Source: Lepraria neglecta
Lineage: Eukaryota; Ascomycota; Lecanoromycetes; Lecanorales; Stereocaulaceae
Direction: 5' to 3'
NCBI GenBank assembly: GCA_033220425.1
Contig: CM065651.1
Location: 3,410,001 to 3,474,000, forward strand
DNA length: 64,000 nucleotides
Shown here: piece by piece, positions 18,781 through 29,440 of the stretch
Position numbering within the stretch: the stretch's first letter is position 1
Layout: each line of letters begins with the position of its first letter
Notes under the pieces: generated by a model
Databases searched by the model: none
Told to the model about the DNA's origin: nothing
Seen by the model: the letters and a program-made list of their open reading frames with translations, nothing else
Translations under genes and position numbers: made by a program

Positions 18781-21144
18781 ATGGAGGCTTCGATTTCAAC
18801 GGCATTTGCTCAATGCTTCAATCACTTCAAAGAACTTCTTGCGAAGATGGGAGAGGAGCCTGCTGCTAATATGGCGATCATACTTCGCCCAACTCTTTGG
18901 GAAGATGAACTGGGCCGTCTCCGGCTTTGGTCTGCCAATATAGGCGCACATCAGACAAGTCAATCCGCACTGGACTTCAGACTGCGAGATGCCTCACACA
19001 TAAAGAATCAAATCGTCAAACTCCTTCAGGGTCTCCATCAAATACTTCAAGACGTCGGAGTGGTATTAACGGAGATAGAGGGGCCAATACAAGAGGCTCT
19101 TCCAGCTGATGAGGACCCCGAGACGGAGCTAGAACAGCTTCTCGATAATATTAAGACTATGATCAACTGTCTTTTCCAAATGTCGATGCTTGTGCGCAAG
19201 CCAACCCGTCACGATTTCTTCGCGGAGACGCAGAAACCTGAGACGTCGTGGTTCGAACTGTATGATCAAGGCCATGTCAGAGATAAACACCCTCATGCCA
19301 ACGAGCACCTAGTCAGACGCTTAGGATTTGCGATGACGCGACGCCGAAAATATCTGAAGTACAGAGAGCGACATCGTGCTAAGTTAAGCATGGGTCTCGA
19401 CGTCTCACCGGAGGTGGACGAAGAGGGTACAAACATACTTTCCGAAACGGTGGCCACAGGCTTGCAAACTGGGCACGTAGAATCTGAGGATAAAGCGCCT
19501 GAGGCGGCGATGTCAGACACCTCATATGCCTCGACAATACTGGAAGGCGGAGCCATCACTATCCCCCTCCCACCTAAAGAAGCGATTGGAGGGGCCCCGT
19601 TCGAATGCCCATACTGCTTTTTCATGATCTCCATCAAAGGGTCTCGAGCGTGGCCGATGCACGTTTTCCAAGATCTGCAACCTTACGTTTGTCTATTTCC
19701 TACTTGCACTACGCCCCACAAGATGTATTCCTCCCGACGCGAGTGGTTTCGACATCTTCGAGGCGCCCACCTTGCGGAGTGGGCCCGTGGACAGTATGAG
19801 TCTAGTGCTGCTTCGACGAATAATGGGGCCAGGTCTACCCTTCACGCTATTTGTCCTCTTTGTGGGTCTGAATCGGGGTCAGAAACGCATTTCGAGCACC
19901 ATCTGGCTCGCCATCTACAGGAACTTGCACTCTTTGTGCTCCCTCGTGGCGAGAATGAGGAGGAAGCTATTGAGTCTGAAGCTGAAGTCGATAGCATAGA
20001 TGCTAATGAGGGCTTGGAGATGAGTGATCACAATGACTCGCATACCACAGGCCAGATCTGGGAAGAGCCAACTCTCTACTCATCAGAAGCTTACGTACCA
20101 TTTGAGCCCCACGAACGCCTTGATGAACTCCGGCCAACGTCCTATGAAAACAAACCCGTTGCCCAGAGTTCACCGAACCCCAATGCCACCCGTCGCCGAC
20201 GTTCATCCTCAGCTTCTGACCCTGGAGCTAAAAGTTATGTTTCTCGCCAAACATCTGCAAGTGGAACGACACTTGACAATCCCGGTGTTGGTCGCCGGTC
20301 ATTTTCGCTTCGCTACAACCCTCAGATCTCTCCAAACATCTCTGGTAATTCCTCACCAACAGCTAGAACATCACCTTCTCATTTTCCATCCACCAATTCA
20401 ATACCAAATCGCGATTACATTCTTGGGCTGCCAGATCCCAATAGACCAGCCTCTAGTGATGACAAAAAGCGTGTTCAAAAGCATCCTGCGACGTTCCAAT
20501 GTAGTTTCTGTCCGAAGAAGTACACTCGCCTTTATAATCTTCGATCCCACGTACGTACACACACTGAGGAGCGCCCTTTTGTATGTTCTTTTTGTGGCAA
20601 AGCTTTCGCACGTCAGCACGATCGTAAAAGACACGAGGGTTTACACAGCGACGAAAAGAAGTTCGTGTGCCGTGGGGAGCTGGGTACAGGTGGAAGTTGG
20701 GGTTGCGGCAGACGTTTCGCTCGTGGCGACGATCTTTTCAGCCATTTTAAAAGTGAGGCTGGCAGAGTTTGTCTCAGGCCTGTACTAGACGAAGAATTTG
20801 CGGAGCGAAAGTACATCTATGAACAAATGCGAGGTCAGAGCTTAGGAGGAGTGAGCATTGAGCTGCAAGCGCCTGTTCATGCTATGTCTCAGGAAGACTT
20901 TGCCATACCAGCGGTAGTACAGGCACAATACCCGGAATTGCACGGTGCGCAGATGGACCAACCAAGGTTGAAAAGAAGTGAAAGCAGAGGAAGCTTCTCT
21001 GAGAGCAGCGCTGGTCAAGGCTTCGAGGAAGATGAGGGAGCGAGTGGGTATGTGAGTGGGCCTGGTATCAGTTATTCAGCAATTCCTAGTGGGGAGAGTG
21101 CACTACAAAATAGAGACTGGGCGAGTGACGATGAAGGAGCCTGA
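18781..21144 (+). CDS. Chimeric zinc-finger protein: acuF-like N-part, Crz1-type fingers
   Basis: A 787-residue single-exon protein from ATG 18781. Residues 1-250 resemble the N-terminus of fungal C2H2 proteins often annotated 'oxidoreductase acuF-like' (helical, KLLQGLHQILQDVGVVLTEI). Residues about 270-390 hold the atypical finger block of that family (FECPYCFFMI, PYVCLFPTC, EWFRHLRGAHLAEW, CPLCGSESGSETHFEHHLARH). A Ser/Pro-rich linker follows. Residues about 572-670 are two classical fingers and a third long one almost as in calcineurin-regulated Crz1: FQCSFCPKKYTRLYNLRSHV, FVCSFCGKAFARQHDRKRHE, then WGCGRRFARGDDLFSHF. Likely a nuclear DNA-binding protein. A PxIxIT calcineurin site is not obvious. 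The combination of these two halves is unusual. Confidence 0.8.
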   Translation: MEASISTAFAQCFNHFKELLAKMGEEPAANMAIILRPTLWEDELGRLRLWSANIGAHQTSQSALDFRLRDASHIKNQIVKLLQGLHQILQDVGVVLTEIEGPIQEALPADEDPETELEQLLDNIKTMINCLFQMSMLVRKPTRHDFFAETQKPETSWFELYDQGHVRDKHPHANEHLVRRLGFAMTRRRKYLKYRERHRAKLSMGLDVSPEVDEEGTNILSETVATGLQTGHVESEDKAPEAAMSDTSYASTILEGGAITIPLPPKEAIGGAPFECPYCFFMISIKGSRAWPMHVFQDLQPYVCLFPTCTTPHKMYSSRREWFRHLRGAHLAEWARGQYESSAASTNNGARSTLHAICPLCGSESGSETHFEHHLARHLQELALFVLPRGENEEEAIESEAEVDSIDANEGLEMSDHNDSHTTGQIWEEPTLYSSEAYVPFEPHERLDELRPTSYENKPVAQSSPNPNATRRRRSSSASDPGAKSYVSRQTSASGTTLDNPGVGRRSFSLRYNPQISPNISGNSSPTARTSPSHFPSTNSIPNRDYILGLPDPNRPASSDDKKRVQKHPATFQCSFCPKKYTRLYNLRSHVRTHTEERPFVCSFCGKAFARQHDRKRHEGLHSDEKKFVCRGELGTGGSWGCGRRFARGDDLFSHFKSEAGRVCLRPVLDEEFAERKYIYEQMRGQSLGGVSIELQAPVHAMSQEDFAIPAVVQAQYPELHGAQMDQPRLKRSESRGSFSESSAGQGFEEDEGASGYVSGPGISYSAIPSGESALQNRDWASDDEGA

Positions 21145-21496
21145 AGAAGTCGTGGAGCAATTGCTTTCCCTGAATTCGAGCAGAGCTGGTCAATTTGGAC
21201 AGAGTAGGCAAAATAGCGTTCAGAACAATAGTCTTGAGAAAGAAAAAAACCTTCACATTTTCAGAATTGGATTGTAAGCGCAAGGTATTTCAGCCAAATG
21301 GCGGACCTGGTTTATCGCCAAATAAAATGGCATAAAGGCATTCTCTCAATTCATAGCCTGAATCGAAAACTAAACGACTACCATCCTAGGCCGAAGTCTC
21401 TGAAGAACTACATCATCCTTGCTGCAATTGGAAGTCCTCCGACAGCCACTTCTTTCGTCCTATCCTTCCTTGCCGAGCCGTCCCTATATAGTTTCC

Positions 21497-21737
21497 ATGG
21501 TCGTCGACGACAATGCTATTATTGCAAGGCACACGCTATCCCCCGGGGCTTTCCAATTCTCTCCAACCATGACATGGCAGGAATGGAACGGAAAGACGCG
21601 GTTATTCGAGAGACTTCAAGAACCAGAAGTATTTCGGATCTGGCTTGCAGGTCCGCAAAGGTAGACTGGAGTGTAGTATTATGAATGAAGCAGGCGAGTG
21701 GACCTCCAAGCTAGCCATTGCACGGTATGCCAAGTGA
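21497..21737 (+). pseudogene. Small hypothetical protein, one frame break
   Basis: ATG 21497 opens MVVDDNAIIARHTLSPGAF with QEWNGKTRLFERLQEPEVFR and WLAGPQR, ending at TAG 21662-21664. One base further on, another frame continues RLECSIMNEAGEWTSKLAIA to TGA 21735-21737. The join reads naturally as one protein of about 79 residues, so a one-base insertion near 21660 is the likely break. No domain is recognised. A promoter-like CT-rich stretch and a tatata box (21485) lie just upstream. Confidence 0.45.
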
Positions 21738-22838
21738 AGATTTGGTCAACGCTATTCATCAGCGTTTCCCAAATCTTGCTGAGAACTTCTAATTTGCTGG
21801 ACGCGCAGATAGGGCTGAAATTAGCCTATGGAGCGTTTCACAGCATGGATGACTGGGAGTGGCATCAGTGCTCCCACCTGCCTACACATCTACCAAAATT
21901 TCAACATCTACCTAAACTTCGACATCTACCTTGACACATTCACCATCGAATGGAAAATGAACGTTTGGGATCATGGCATGTCAAGGACACAAGGTTGACG
22001 ATGAGGGAGTCGAGAAGAAGCCTGATGTGACGGTCGCCCAAGTCGCCGGCTAGGCTAGGATTCTCATGGTTGAAGAATTGATGATTAGCCTCATCGAAGG
22101 CATTCAATAGTACTCGTAGGGTATTGTTCCACATGCAAAGACCAAATGTTCGTACTTTGGTTAAGAAAAGAAGCATGAAGTAGTGCTCACGGGGTACAGC
22201 ATCAGCTGCTGGTAGTAGGCCTCAAACCTTTAACCGGCTAGCCGCCTAGCATGAGTCCCGAAAGTAGTCATCTAGTTATGCCCGGAACCTGCCGAATTGC
22301 TTACTTAGAGACCTGCTCCAAAGGCCAATAGACTCCAGGGGGCGTCCTGACCCGTTAGGCTTGGCCGGTTAGGGGCCACCTAAGAGCGGTTATGCGTCCT
22401 TCGCGGGAGATCTCCCTAGCTTGGAATATTGTTTGAACCAAAGGCCACCAGTAGAAGAGTGTTGCCTTCTATATCTTTCTACGACCATAAACACAGGCTG
22501 TTTCAGAAATGATCAGAAGTGATGCCAACAGACACAAGCAGAGCCGAGATTATCGTCGGCCATGCTCGTCGGCCTCGCTCTTGTCTCCGACCTTATGTCC
22601 TAACCCCATTGCGCTTGCATTCCCCCACTTCACTTCTTTGCTTTGGCTAGTAAAATAGAAGGCACGGTCCATTTGGCCTCGGCACCCGACTCGTCTCATT
22701 GCTTTGCGGCCCTCTTTCCATATCGTCCATGACCTCACCATCCAGGCCATTCACTACATAAGTTTGAAGGCCAAGTACTTGACTCTTTACACTGACCCTT
22801 CCACTATCCACTGTCATCATACCCTCATACCTACAAGA
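21738..22838. other. Intergenic, 5' side of the metabolite cluster
   Basis: About 1.1 kb without a supported gene. It contains a short microsatellite-like run of catctacc words (about 21886-21935) and, near 22204-22375, repeated cggct/ggccggttaggggcc words of unknown meaning. The final 100 bases are CT- and CA-rich, as in a fungal 5' untranslated region ahead of the reductase ATG. Confidence 0.4.
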
Positions 22839-23930
22839 ATGTCTCCCACCATCGTCGGCGGCAAGGTCGGCCGCATTGGCTACGGCCTACTAGGTAAGTG
22901 AACTCGCCCTATCCATGATCAAAAGCTAACACCACGCTCACACAGGCCTGTCATGGCGTCCCACCATTCCATCCGAAGAGCAAGCCTTCGCTGCCATGCA
23001 TGCTGCCCTCGAAACTGGCTGCAACCTCTGGAACGGTGGGGTCTTCTACGGTCCTCTCGAGAACAACTCTCTAGTCTTACTGAACAAATACTATACCAAA
23101 TACCCGGAGGATGCTGAGAAGGTGGTTCTTAACGTCAAGGGTGGTCTAAGGGACATGACTCCCGATGGTAGCCCTGAGTTCCTGAGACAAGAGATAGACA
23201 ATGCCTTGAAGCAGCTGGGCGGAAAAGGCAGGATCGACATGTATGAGTGTGCCCGTCGTGATCCCAATACTCCACTCAAGACAACTTTAGAGACCCTCGC
23301 CGAGTTAGTGAAGGAGGGCAAGATTGGAGGCGTAGCGCTTAGTGAGGTCAATGCGGATACAATTAAAGAGGCAGCTAGCATCACGAAGATTGTTGCTGTC
23401 GAGGTTGAGCTATCTCTCTGGTCCACTGACCCTTTAACGAATGGTATCGCCAAAGTCTGTCATGAGCTGGGGATTCCAATCATCGCGTGGGTCAACTTTT
23501 TATCCATGAGTGTTCCCCTGCTGACTTCCATCATAGTTATTCGCCAATTGGCCACGGTATGTTGACCGGCCAGATCAAGTCATACAAAGATATCCCCGAA
23601 GGCGACATTCGTCAGAAGCTACCTCGCTTCCAACCTGAAAATTTCGAAGTCAATATGAAGCTTGTAAAAGAGCTTGAGCATATCGCCAAGAAGAAGAATT
23701 GCACCCCTGCTCAATTGGCCCTTGGCTGGCACGTGAGTCTCTCGAAGCGCCCAGGAATGCCCGAGATCATCCCAATTCCTGGAGCTACCACAGTCGAGCG
23801 GGTGAAAGAGAATGCCGGTGCGGTCGAGCTGACTGATGAAGAGATGGGGGAGATCAAAGGAATTTTGGACAGCTGCGAGATCATCGGTGACCGGTATCAT
23901 GCAATGGGCATGAAGATGGTCAATGGCTAG
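22839..23930 (+). CDS. Aldo-keto reductase, pyridoxal-reductase (AKR8) type
   Basis: Three exons (22839-22893, 22946-23486, 23537-23930) give 329 residues in frame; introns are 52 and 50 nt. Family marks: GRIGYGLLGLSWRP at the N-terminus, CNLWNGGVFYGP with the catalytic Tyr, VVLNVKGG with the catalytic Lys, YECARRDPNTP, AYSPIGHGMLTGQI after the second intron, and IPIPGATTVERVKENAGA for NADP binding. The Asp and His of the usual AKR tetrad are Asn and Ala, which as I recall is normal for pyridoxine 4-dehydrogenase-like fungal members. It probably reduces an aldehyde or ketone with NADPH. Placed at the edge of the polyketide cluster, it may be a tailoring enzyme or a house-keeping neighbour. 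Confidence 0.9.
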
Positions 23931-24452
23931 AGTCTGCAACCCTTTTTCAAGCCTGCCTCTGCTGACTTCCGTCGATGGGAAATGGTGCGCGCGTCAACAT
24001 GATGCTCTTCCCGGTTGCACCTATCAACGAGGTCTTGGCTTTATTTTCTTAGCCTCTGTGTACCATATACCCAAAAGCTCCAATAGTGAGCTTTCATGTA
24101 TGCAAAATTTGAAAAAGTGTACCTACTTTCATAATCATAAAATCCCAGTATGAACCGATATCCTGAGGCTAATGGAACGGACTGTACTAAATGAAGCTTA
24201 CAAACGCAATTGGACAGTCAACCTTGTCGCTTAGTAAATGACTCGGAACTTCTTCGACATAGAATGCCAACTATCTTGGTTTATGCTTCCACTCAGTCAT
24301 GACAACTTTTACTGAGAGGATGTGTACTACATCATGATGCATTTTGATAGATCAATGGAGTTTGGTATTGACTCTAGAGTTAAAGCTTCGCCCAGAAGCC
24401 CTCGCCCACCGATCGAATGACTCTGCTGACTCTATAACTAGTTTCTCTCACC
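23931..24452. other. Intergenic, convergent gene ends
   Basis: About 520 bases between the 3' ends of the reductase and P450-A. No gene is seen. Confidence 0.4.
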
Positions 24453-26358
24453 TCATTTCTTCACCACAATCCTAATACCCTTGGATTCTTTCTTAGGATA
24501 CGGCTAATAGAATTCTACAGGTCAACATGCTTCCTTGCAAGATCAGAAATCGAGTTACGGGACACGTCTCACGACTCCTAATGCGGTAATGGATAGGAAA
24601 CTTATGGTTTAGGAATGACGTACCACAAACATATCCGCCACCATCTCCACATCTGTTTTGTCCGTCTCGAATAGCTCCAACCAGCCATCCTCGCCCTTCT
24701 CCTGTTTGGTCCCGAACCGCCGCCAGATTGCTGAATTCACAAGATATAGTTCGGCGTACGCGAGTTGCATGCCTAGACATTGGCGTGAGCCTTGCGAGAA
24801 GGACATTAGATTGCGTTTGAGGCGCGGGTCGGCCATGAAGCGCTCGGGGTAGAAGTTTGGAGGGTCTGGGAAATGGGCAGGATTGAGGTAGACCAGTGGG
24901 GTGGCCATGCCTACGGGTTTCGAGTGATGTTATCAGGTCATTTTTCTTCTGAAGCGGAGTGGGTAGGTAAGTAGCTTACACCGACCGGGATACGCCATTG
25001 CTTCTTGCCGTCATTGAAGACCATTGCGTCGTCGGGGTTGATGCGCGTTTGACGGTTGCTCGTGCCCATTGAGAGGCGGAGACCTTCTAAAATGACCGCA
25101 CTAAGGTAAGGAAGCTGCTCCATGTCTTTGATTGAAGGGTGTGAAGAGGCGTCTGGTAGTGCTTCTTTAAGTTCGGCTCGGAGTTTTGATAGGACGCGCG
25201 GTATGGAGAGGAGGTAGAATGTGATTACCTGCGCTGTAAGTCAGCCTCTGCCTGCTGATACTTTGGGCCGCATAGGACGCACACTCAAGGTCCAAGAAAC
25301 TGTCTCAGTGCCTGCGATTGAGATGTTCTGGGCCTTTTCTAGCAGACGCCCTGGTCGTTTCTCATGCTCTGTCAGTCTGCTATCGAATATCTCATCGAAG
25401 ACCGTGTGGCTGTCTTTTCCGTCGAGCCGGCTTTTTTTGACTCGGTCAATGTTCGACAGTAATTCCTGCCAAAAGTCAGACACTTGCTAGCTGTACAGCA
25501 GGGCGATTTTGGCGAGTCTACTTTTTTGAAATCGACAAAAGACTTCATTCCTGGGTTCAGCTTGAGCAGCAGCTGTTGAGGTATTGAATTCATAAGCGGC
25601 ATGAACCAGGCGAATTGAAGTGCCAATGCCCCAAAATCGTGGAAACTGTTGATCTTCACGCACGTTAGCCACATGCAACTAAACCAATATGCAACCAACT
25701 CACCATTTCAAAGAATTTCAAATCGAAATTAGGACCCTCCAGCCGATGAGAATTAAAGCCATAAGCATATTCGGAGATCAAATCGTTCGTAAAGGCACCA
25801 AAGATCGGCAATAGACTTATAGGCTGCCCATTACGCTGAAATCACTCAACCTACCAAACAGCTTCTCCAAATTACCCTTCATAATCGGTTCCAATTCCTC
25901 ACCGACTCCTTCGAAAACGTCTTCGACATCGCCCCTCGTCGAATGCGGTGCGCATCATGATCAACCGTCGCACCAGCAGCTTCAGCGAAACTGAAAACCT
26001 GCATTGCACGAGCATACTTGTTACGGCGATTTTTACTAGCTGGCATCAGTTCAGGGAGAAAAGCTGGGTCATTGACCAACTCGTATGGAGTGACGCGGAC
26101 AATGGGACCGTATTTTTCGTGCATCTCGCGAATCTTGAAGATGTAGGTGCCATGTCCGAAAAAGTCGTGGTAGAATTCATACCAGAGGGTTATTGCTGCA
26201 AGACGATGGCCTGGGAACTTGGCGAGCGGATGCAGTGTTAGGCGGTATGTATAGAGGAGGAGAATGTATGTGGTGAAGACGATGGCGGCACTGGCCCAGA
26301 GCCAGGCGAGAACGGACTTGGTCACTGGCAAGCTGGCAACGAGTTCGACGGCGCCCAT
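24453..26358 (-). pseudogene. Cytochrome P450 (P450-A), probably disrupted
   Basis: A membrane-anchored microsomal P450 from ATG 26358 with an N-terminal span, then FPGHRLAAITLWYEFYHDFF and YGPIVRVTPYELV, typical of fungal trichodiene-oxygenase-like P450s. I-helix AGTETVSWTLS, ExxR in ILEGLRLSMG, PERF as FYPERFM, heme loop FSQGSRQCLG with the Cys ligand, and the last exon ending KGIRIVVKK. Introns with good signals: 24504-24623, 24911-24981, 25229-25282, 25646-25703; one of only 35 nt at 25487-25521 is suspicious. Within the 5' half the coding frame changes near 25898 and 25835, and the phase does not match across 25646-25703. These are single-base problems; the 3' half is clean. Confidence 0.8.
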
Positions 26359-26415
26359 GATTGCTGACGGTTATGGTGGTGGTGGAGAGGGAGTTGACCT
26401 GACCTAAGGACTCTA

Positions 26416-28691
26416 GGAGGATTCACCCCCAAGTTGTCAAACCCCAGCCCTGTAGGGCTGAACATCAAATCTTTGCAAATTTTTATTGCATATTTGACTT
26501 ATTCAACACCAAATAATAGTAACTCTACTATATCTAAATTTACCGCCCGCAAGGCGTCAGAAGAAGATTATAACTCTGCGGTTAAGGGTACTACTACGGA
26601 TCTACAGCAAGGACGGTGGAAGGCGCAGGGCGAGGACGAGCAGCAGAGCTCTGGGGACCTGAGGAAGTAACCAATAGGAAGAGGGCAACGTAGAAGGAAG
26701 CCCCGCAAGGCTAAGATATAGCTAGCAACCTGAATGGAGTCCAAAAAGTCCAAATCTTATAACAGCGACATTCGGAGCAATTCCGCACTTGCAGCCAATC
26801 AGAACATCCCTTTAGAGCTGCATTTCCTCTCTCGGCTAGCGCCTTCAACCACCAAAAGTTGAATACGCTGCGTACTTCTTCGCAGTACTTCCCCACGCTA
26901 TATACGTCATATGATATCGAGATAATTTCATAAGCTTTGGAGTTAACCACTAGCTTGCTTGCGCATCAAGAATTTTTAGAATCGGCCCATTTGCGCAATA
27001 GTTATGAGCAAAAGAAGCGTTTTCGCTATGTTTTGCAGGCAGCGCGAGCTCGGTGGCAGATGCCAAGCATTGAGCTTGGCGCCCCCGGACCCTGGAACAT
27101 CAAAAGTTGAATGCGCACCGCAACTTCTTCGCAGTATTGCCCCGCGCCACATACGTCATATGATATCGAGATGATTTCATAAGTTTTGGAACCAAGTATA
27201 CGCTTTCCAATACCGTCAAAATTTGTAAAATCGGTCCATTTGCGCAAAAGTTATGAGCAAAAGAAACGTTTTCGCCATGTTTTGCGGGTAGCCTAAGCAC
27301 GGTGGCAAATGCCAAGTATTGAGCTTGGCGCCTCCCGACCCTGGAACATCAAAAGTTGAATGCGCACCGTAACTTCTTCGCAGCAATGCCCCGCGCCACA
27401 TATGTTATATGATATCGAGATAATTTCATGAGTTTTGGAACCAAGTATGCGCTTTCCAAGGCCGTTCGAATTTGAAATTTGGTTAAGATTTGGCTAAGGA
27501 AAGCTCCAAAAACATGTTTTTGCCTGCGGAGTTCCCTAAAGCTGCCTCCGCAGCCGCCACCGAAGCATTAATATACTAAATCCTTAATAACTTTTGCCCT
27601 ATTAGGATTGGGGCTTAGCTTTATATTCTTCTTCTAATAACAGAATGGGTTTTAATGCCTGTTCAGGCAACTATTACCAAATCGGGTAGTCACAGGATGC
27701 TTGGCATCAACCATCAAACTGTGGTTGAATGCGTACCGCAACTTCTTCGCAGCATTGCCTCGCGCCAAATACATCATATGATATCGAGATGATTTCATAT
27801 GTTTTGGAGTTAGCTATGCGCTTGCTTGCGTATTAAGAATTTTTAGAATCGGCCCATTTGCGCAATAGTTATGAGTAAAAGAAGCGTTTTCGCCATGTTT
27901 TGCATGCAGCACGAGCTCGGTGGCAAATGCCAAGCATTGAGCTTGGCGCCCCCGGACCCTGGAACATCAAAAGTTGAATGCGCACCGCAACTTCTTCGCA
28001 GCAATGCCCCGCGCCACATACGTTATATGATATCAGATCAATTTCATGAGTTTTGGAACCAAGTATGCGCTTTCCAATGCAGTCAAAATTTTCAAAATCG
28101 GCCTACTTACGCAAAAGTAATGACTAAAAGAAGCGTTTTCGCCATGTTTTTGCGGGTAGTATAAGCTCGGTTGCAAATGCCAAGCATTGAGCTTGGCGTC
28201 CCCCGGACCCTGGAACATCAAAAGTTGAATGCGCACCGCAACTTCTTCGCAGCAATGCCCCGCGCTATATACGTTATATAATTTCGAGATGATTTCATGA
28301 GTTTTGGAACCAAGCATATGCTTTCCAAGGCTATTCGAATTTTGAAATTTGGCTAAGATTTGGCTATGAAAAGCTCAAAAAACATGTTTTTGCTTGCGGA
28401 GTTCCCTAAAGCTAACCCCCGCAGCCGCCCCCGAAACACTAATATACTAAATCCTCAATAACTTTTGCCCTATTGGAATTAGGGCTTAGCTTTATATGTA
28501 TAAAATGTACTATATATAGAGGAATTTCTAATACCGCTTAACTTTTCTAAATCGAGTATAAAATAAGCGAGATATAGTAGTTTTTACGGTAATCTTCTGT
28601 GAAGATTACGGGCACTCACTTGTCTGCAATAAAATTTGCAAATTTTTGATGTTCAGCCCTACAGGGCTGACAACTTGGGGGTGAATCCTTC
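26416..28691. mobile_element. TIR element of 2.3 kb flanked by TA, internally duplicated
   Basis: The ends are inverted copies of about 70 bases: ggattcacccccaagttgtc at the left (26418) and its inverse at the right (28670-28689), each continuing through agccctgtagggctga and atttgcaaatttttattg. TA stands outside both ends (26414-26415 and 28692-28693), as in Tc1/mariner insertions. There is no transposase. The interior is built from two direct copies of about 865 bp, each containing two subunits of about 248 bp that share tttgcgcaaaagttatgagc and gaagcgttttcgcc. It is a non-autonomous element sitting between P450-A and the methyltransferase. Confidence 0.8.
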
Positions 28692-29440
28692 TAATGGGCA
28701 AACAAGGAAGAGTGACGGGGACATCCTAGAGCGTATCGCATCTTACAGAGGAGCCATTTGGTACGATCGAAGGCCAAACGTGGATTATGCACGGACTGCT
28801 GATGATTGTAGGTTTCTCCGCGATTAGGGGCCTTGCCCGCGATTTGTCGTATCGAGGTGCGTCGGATTATGCAAGGAGGTGGATTATCGGGGGTCGGAAC
28901 GTTCCCTTTATTGGGGGTTCTCGGGGGTCGGAACGTTCCCTTGTTCGGTCAGTAAAGCTCTCGGAGCATTGAGCATTAGATTCATAACTCCAAGTATGAG
29001 GGAGAGGCTCTATCGCGGACTCCAGTTGGTAACCGGCATAGAGAATCGGGCGTCTTCATGCGCAAGCCGATAGCGCTATACATTGGGGAATATACCTGCA
29101 GTTCGCGAGGAGCGGGAATGGGATACGGTTATGTTCGATCCCACCTCTACTGCATCCCATTTTCTGGCGCATATATCCTTTGCACCGACAGACTCCGACT
29201 CGCCGAACACTTGCAGAATTCTCGCAGCAGACACGCAAGATTGCAGTGCCAAGCTCATCGCCATCAACTACGCTTACTCGAATAGTCAATCGATTGCGTA
29301 TGAAAGAACAAGCCTGTAGTCAGGTAGCATCTTGCTTTTTTGTAATACCGGCGTGCATTGCTTGCTTTTCATTGACACTGCGTCTGTACGAACTCGCCAT
29401 TCAAAGGTCAAACATTCCGCGTCACTCACAGCATTTCGTC
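28692..29440. promoter_or_regulatory. Upstream region of O-methyltransferase with paired palindromes
   Basis: It holds two perfect palindromes GGAACGTTCC at 28896-28905 and 28930-28939, each inside a repeated tcgggggtcggaacgttccc, 34 bases apart. No gene is supported here; the frame open upstream of ATG 29441 is not protein-like. The palindromes could be dimer binding sites for a regulator of the cluster; this is inference. Confidence 0.45.

Noticed and set aside
29180-29440. An N-terminal extension of the O-methyltransferase
   Set aside because: The open frame upstream of ATG 29441 lacks an ATG in good context and is not protein-like, while MSAANIEALGKEIQ is the usual start of such enzymes.
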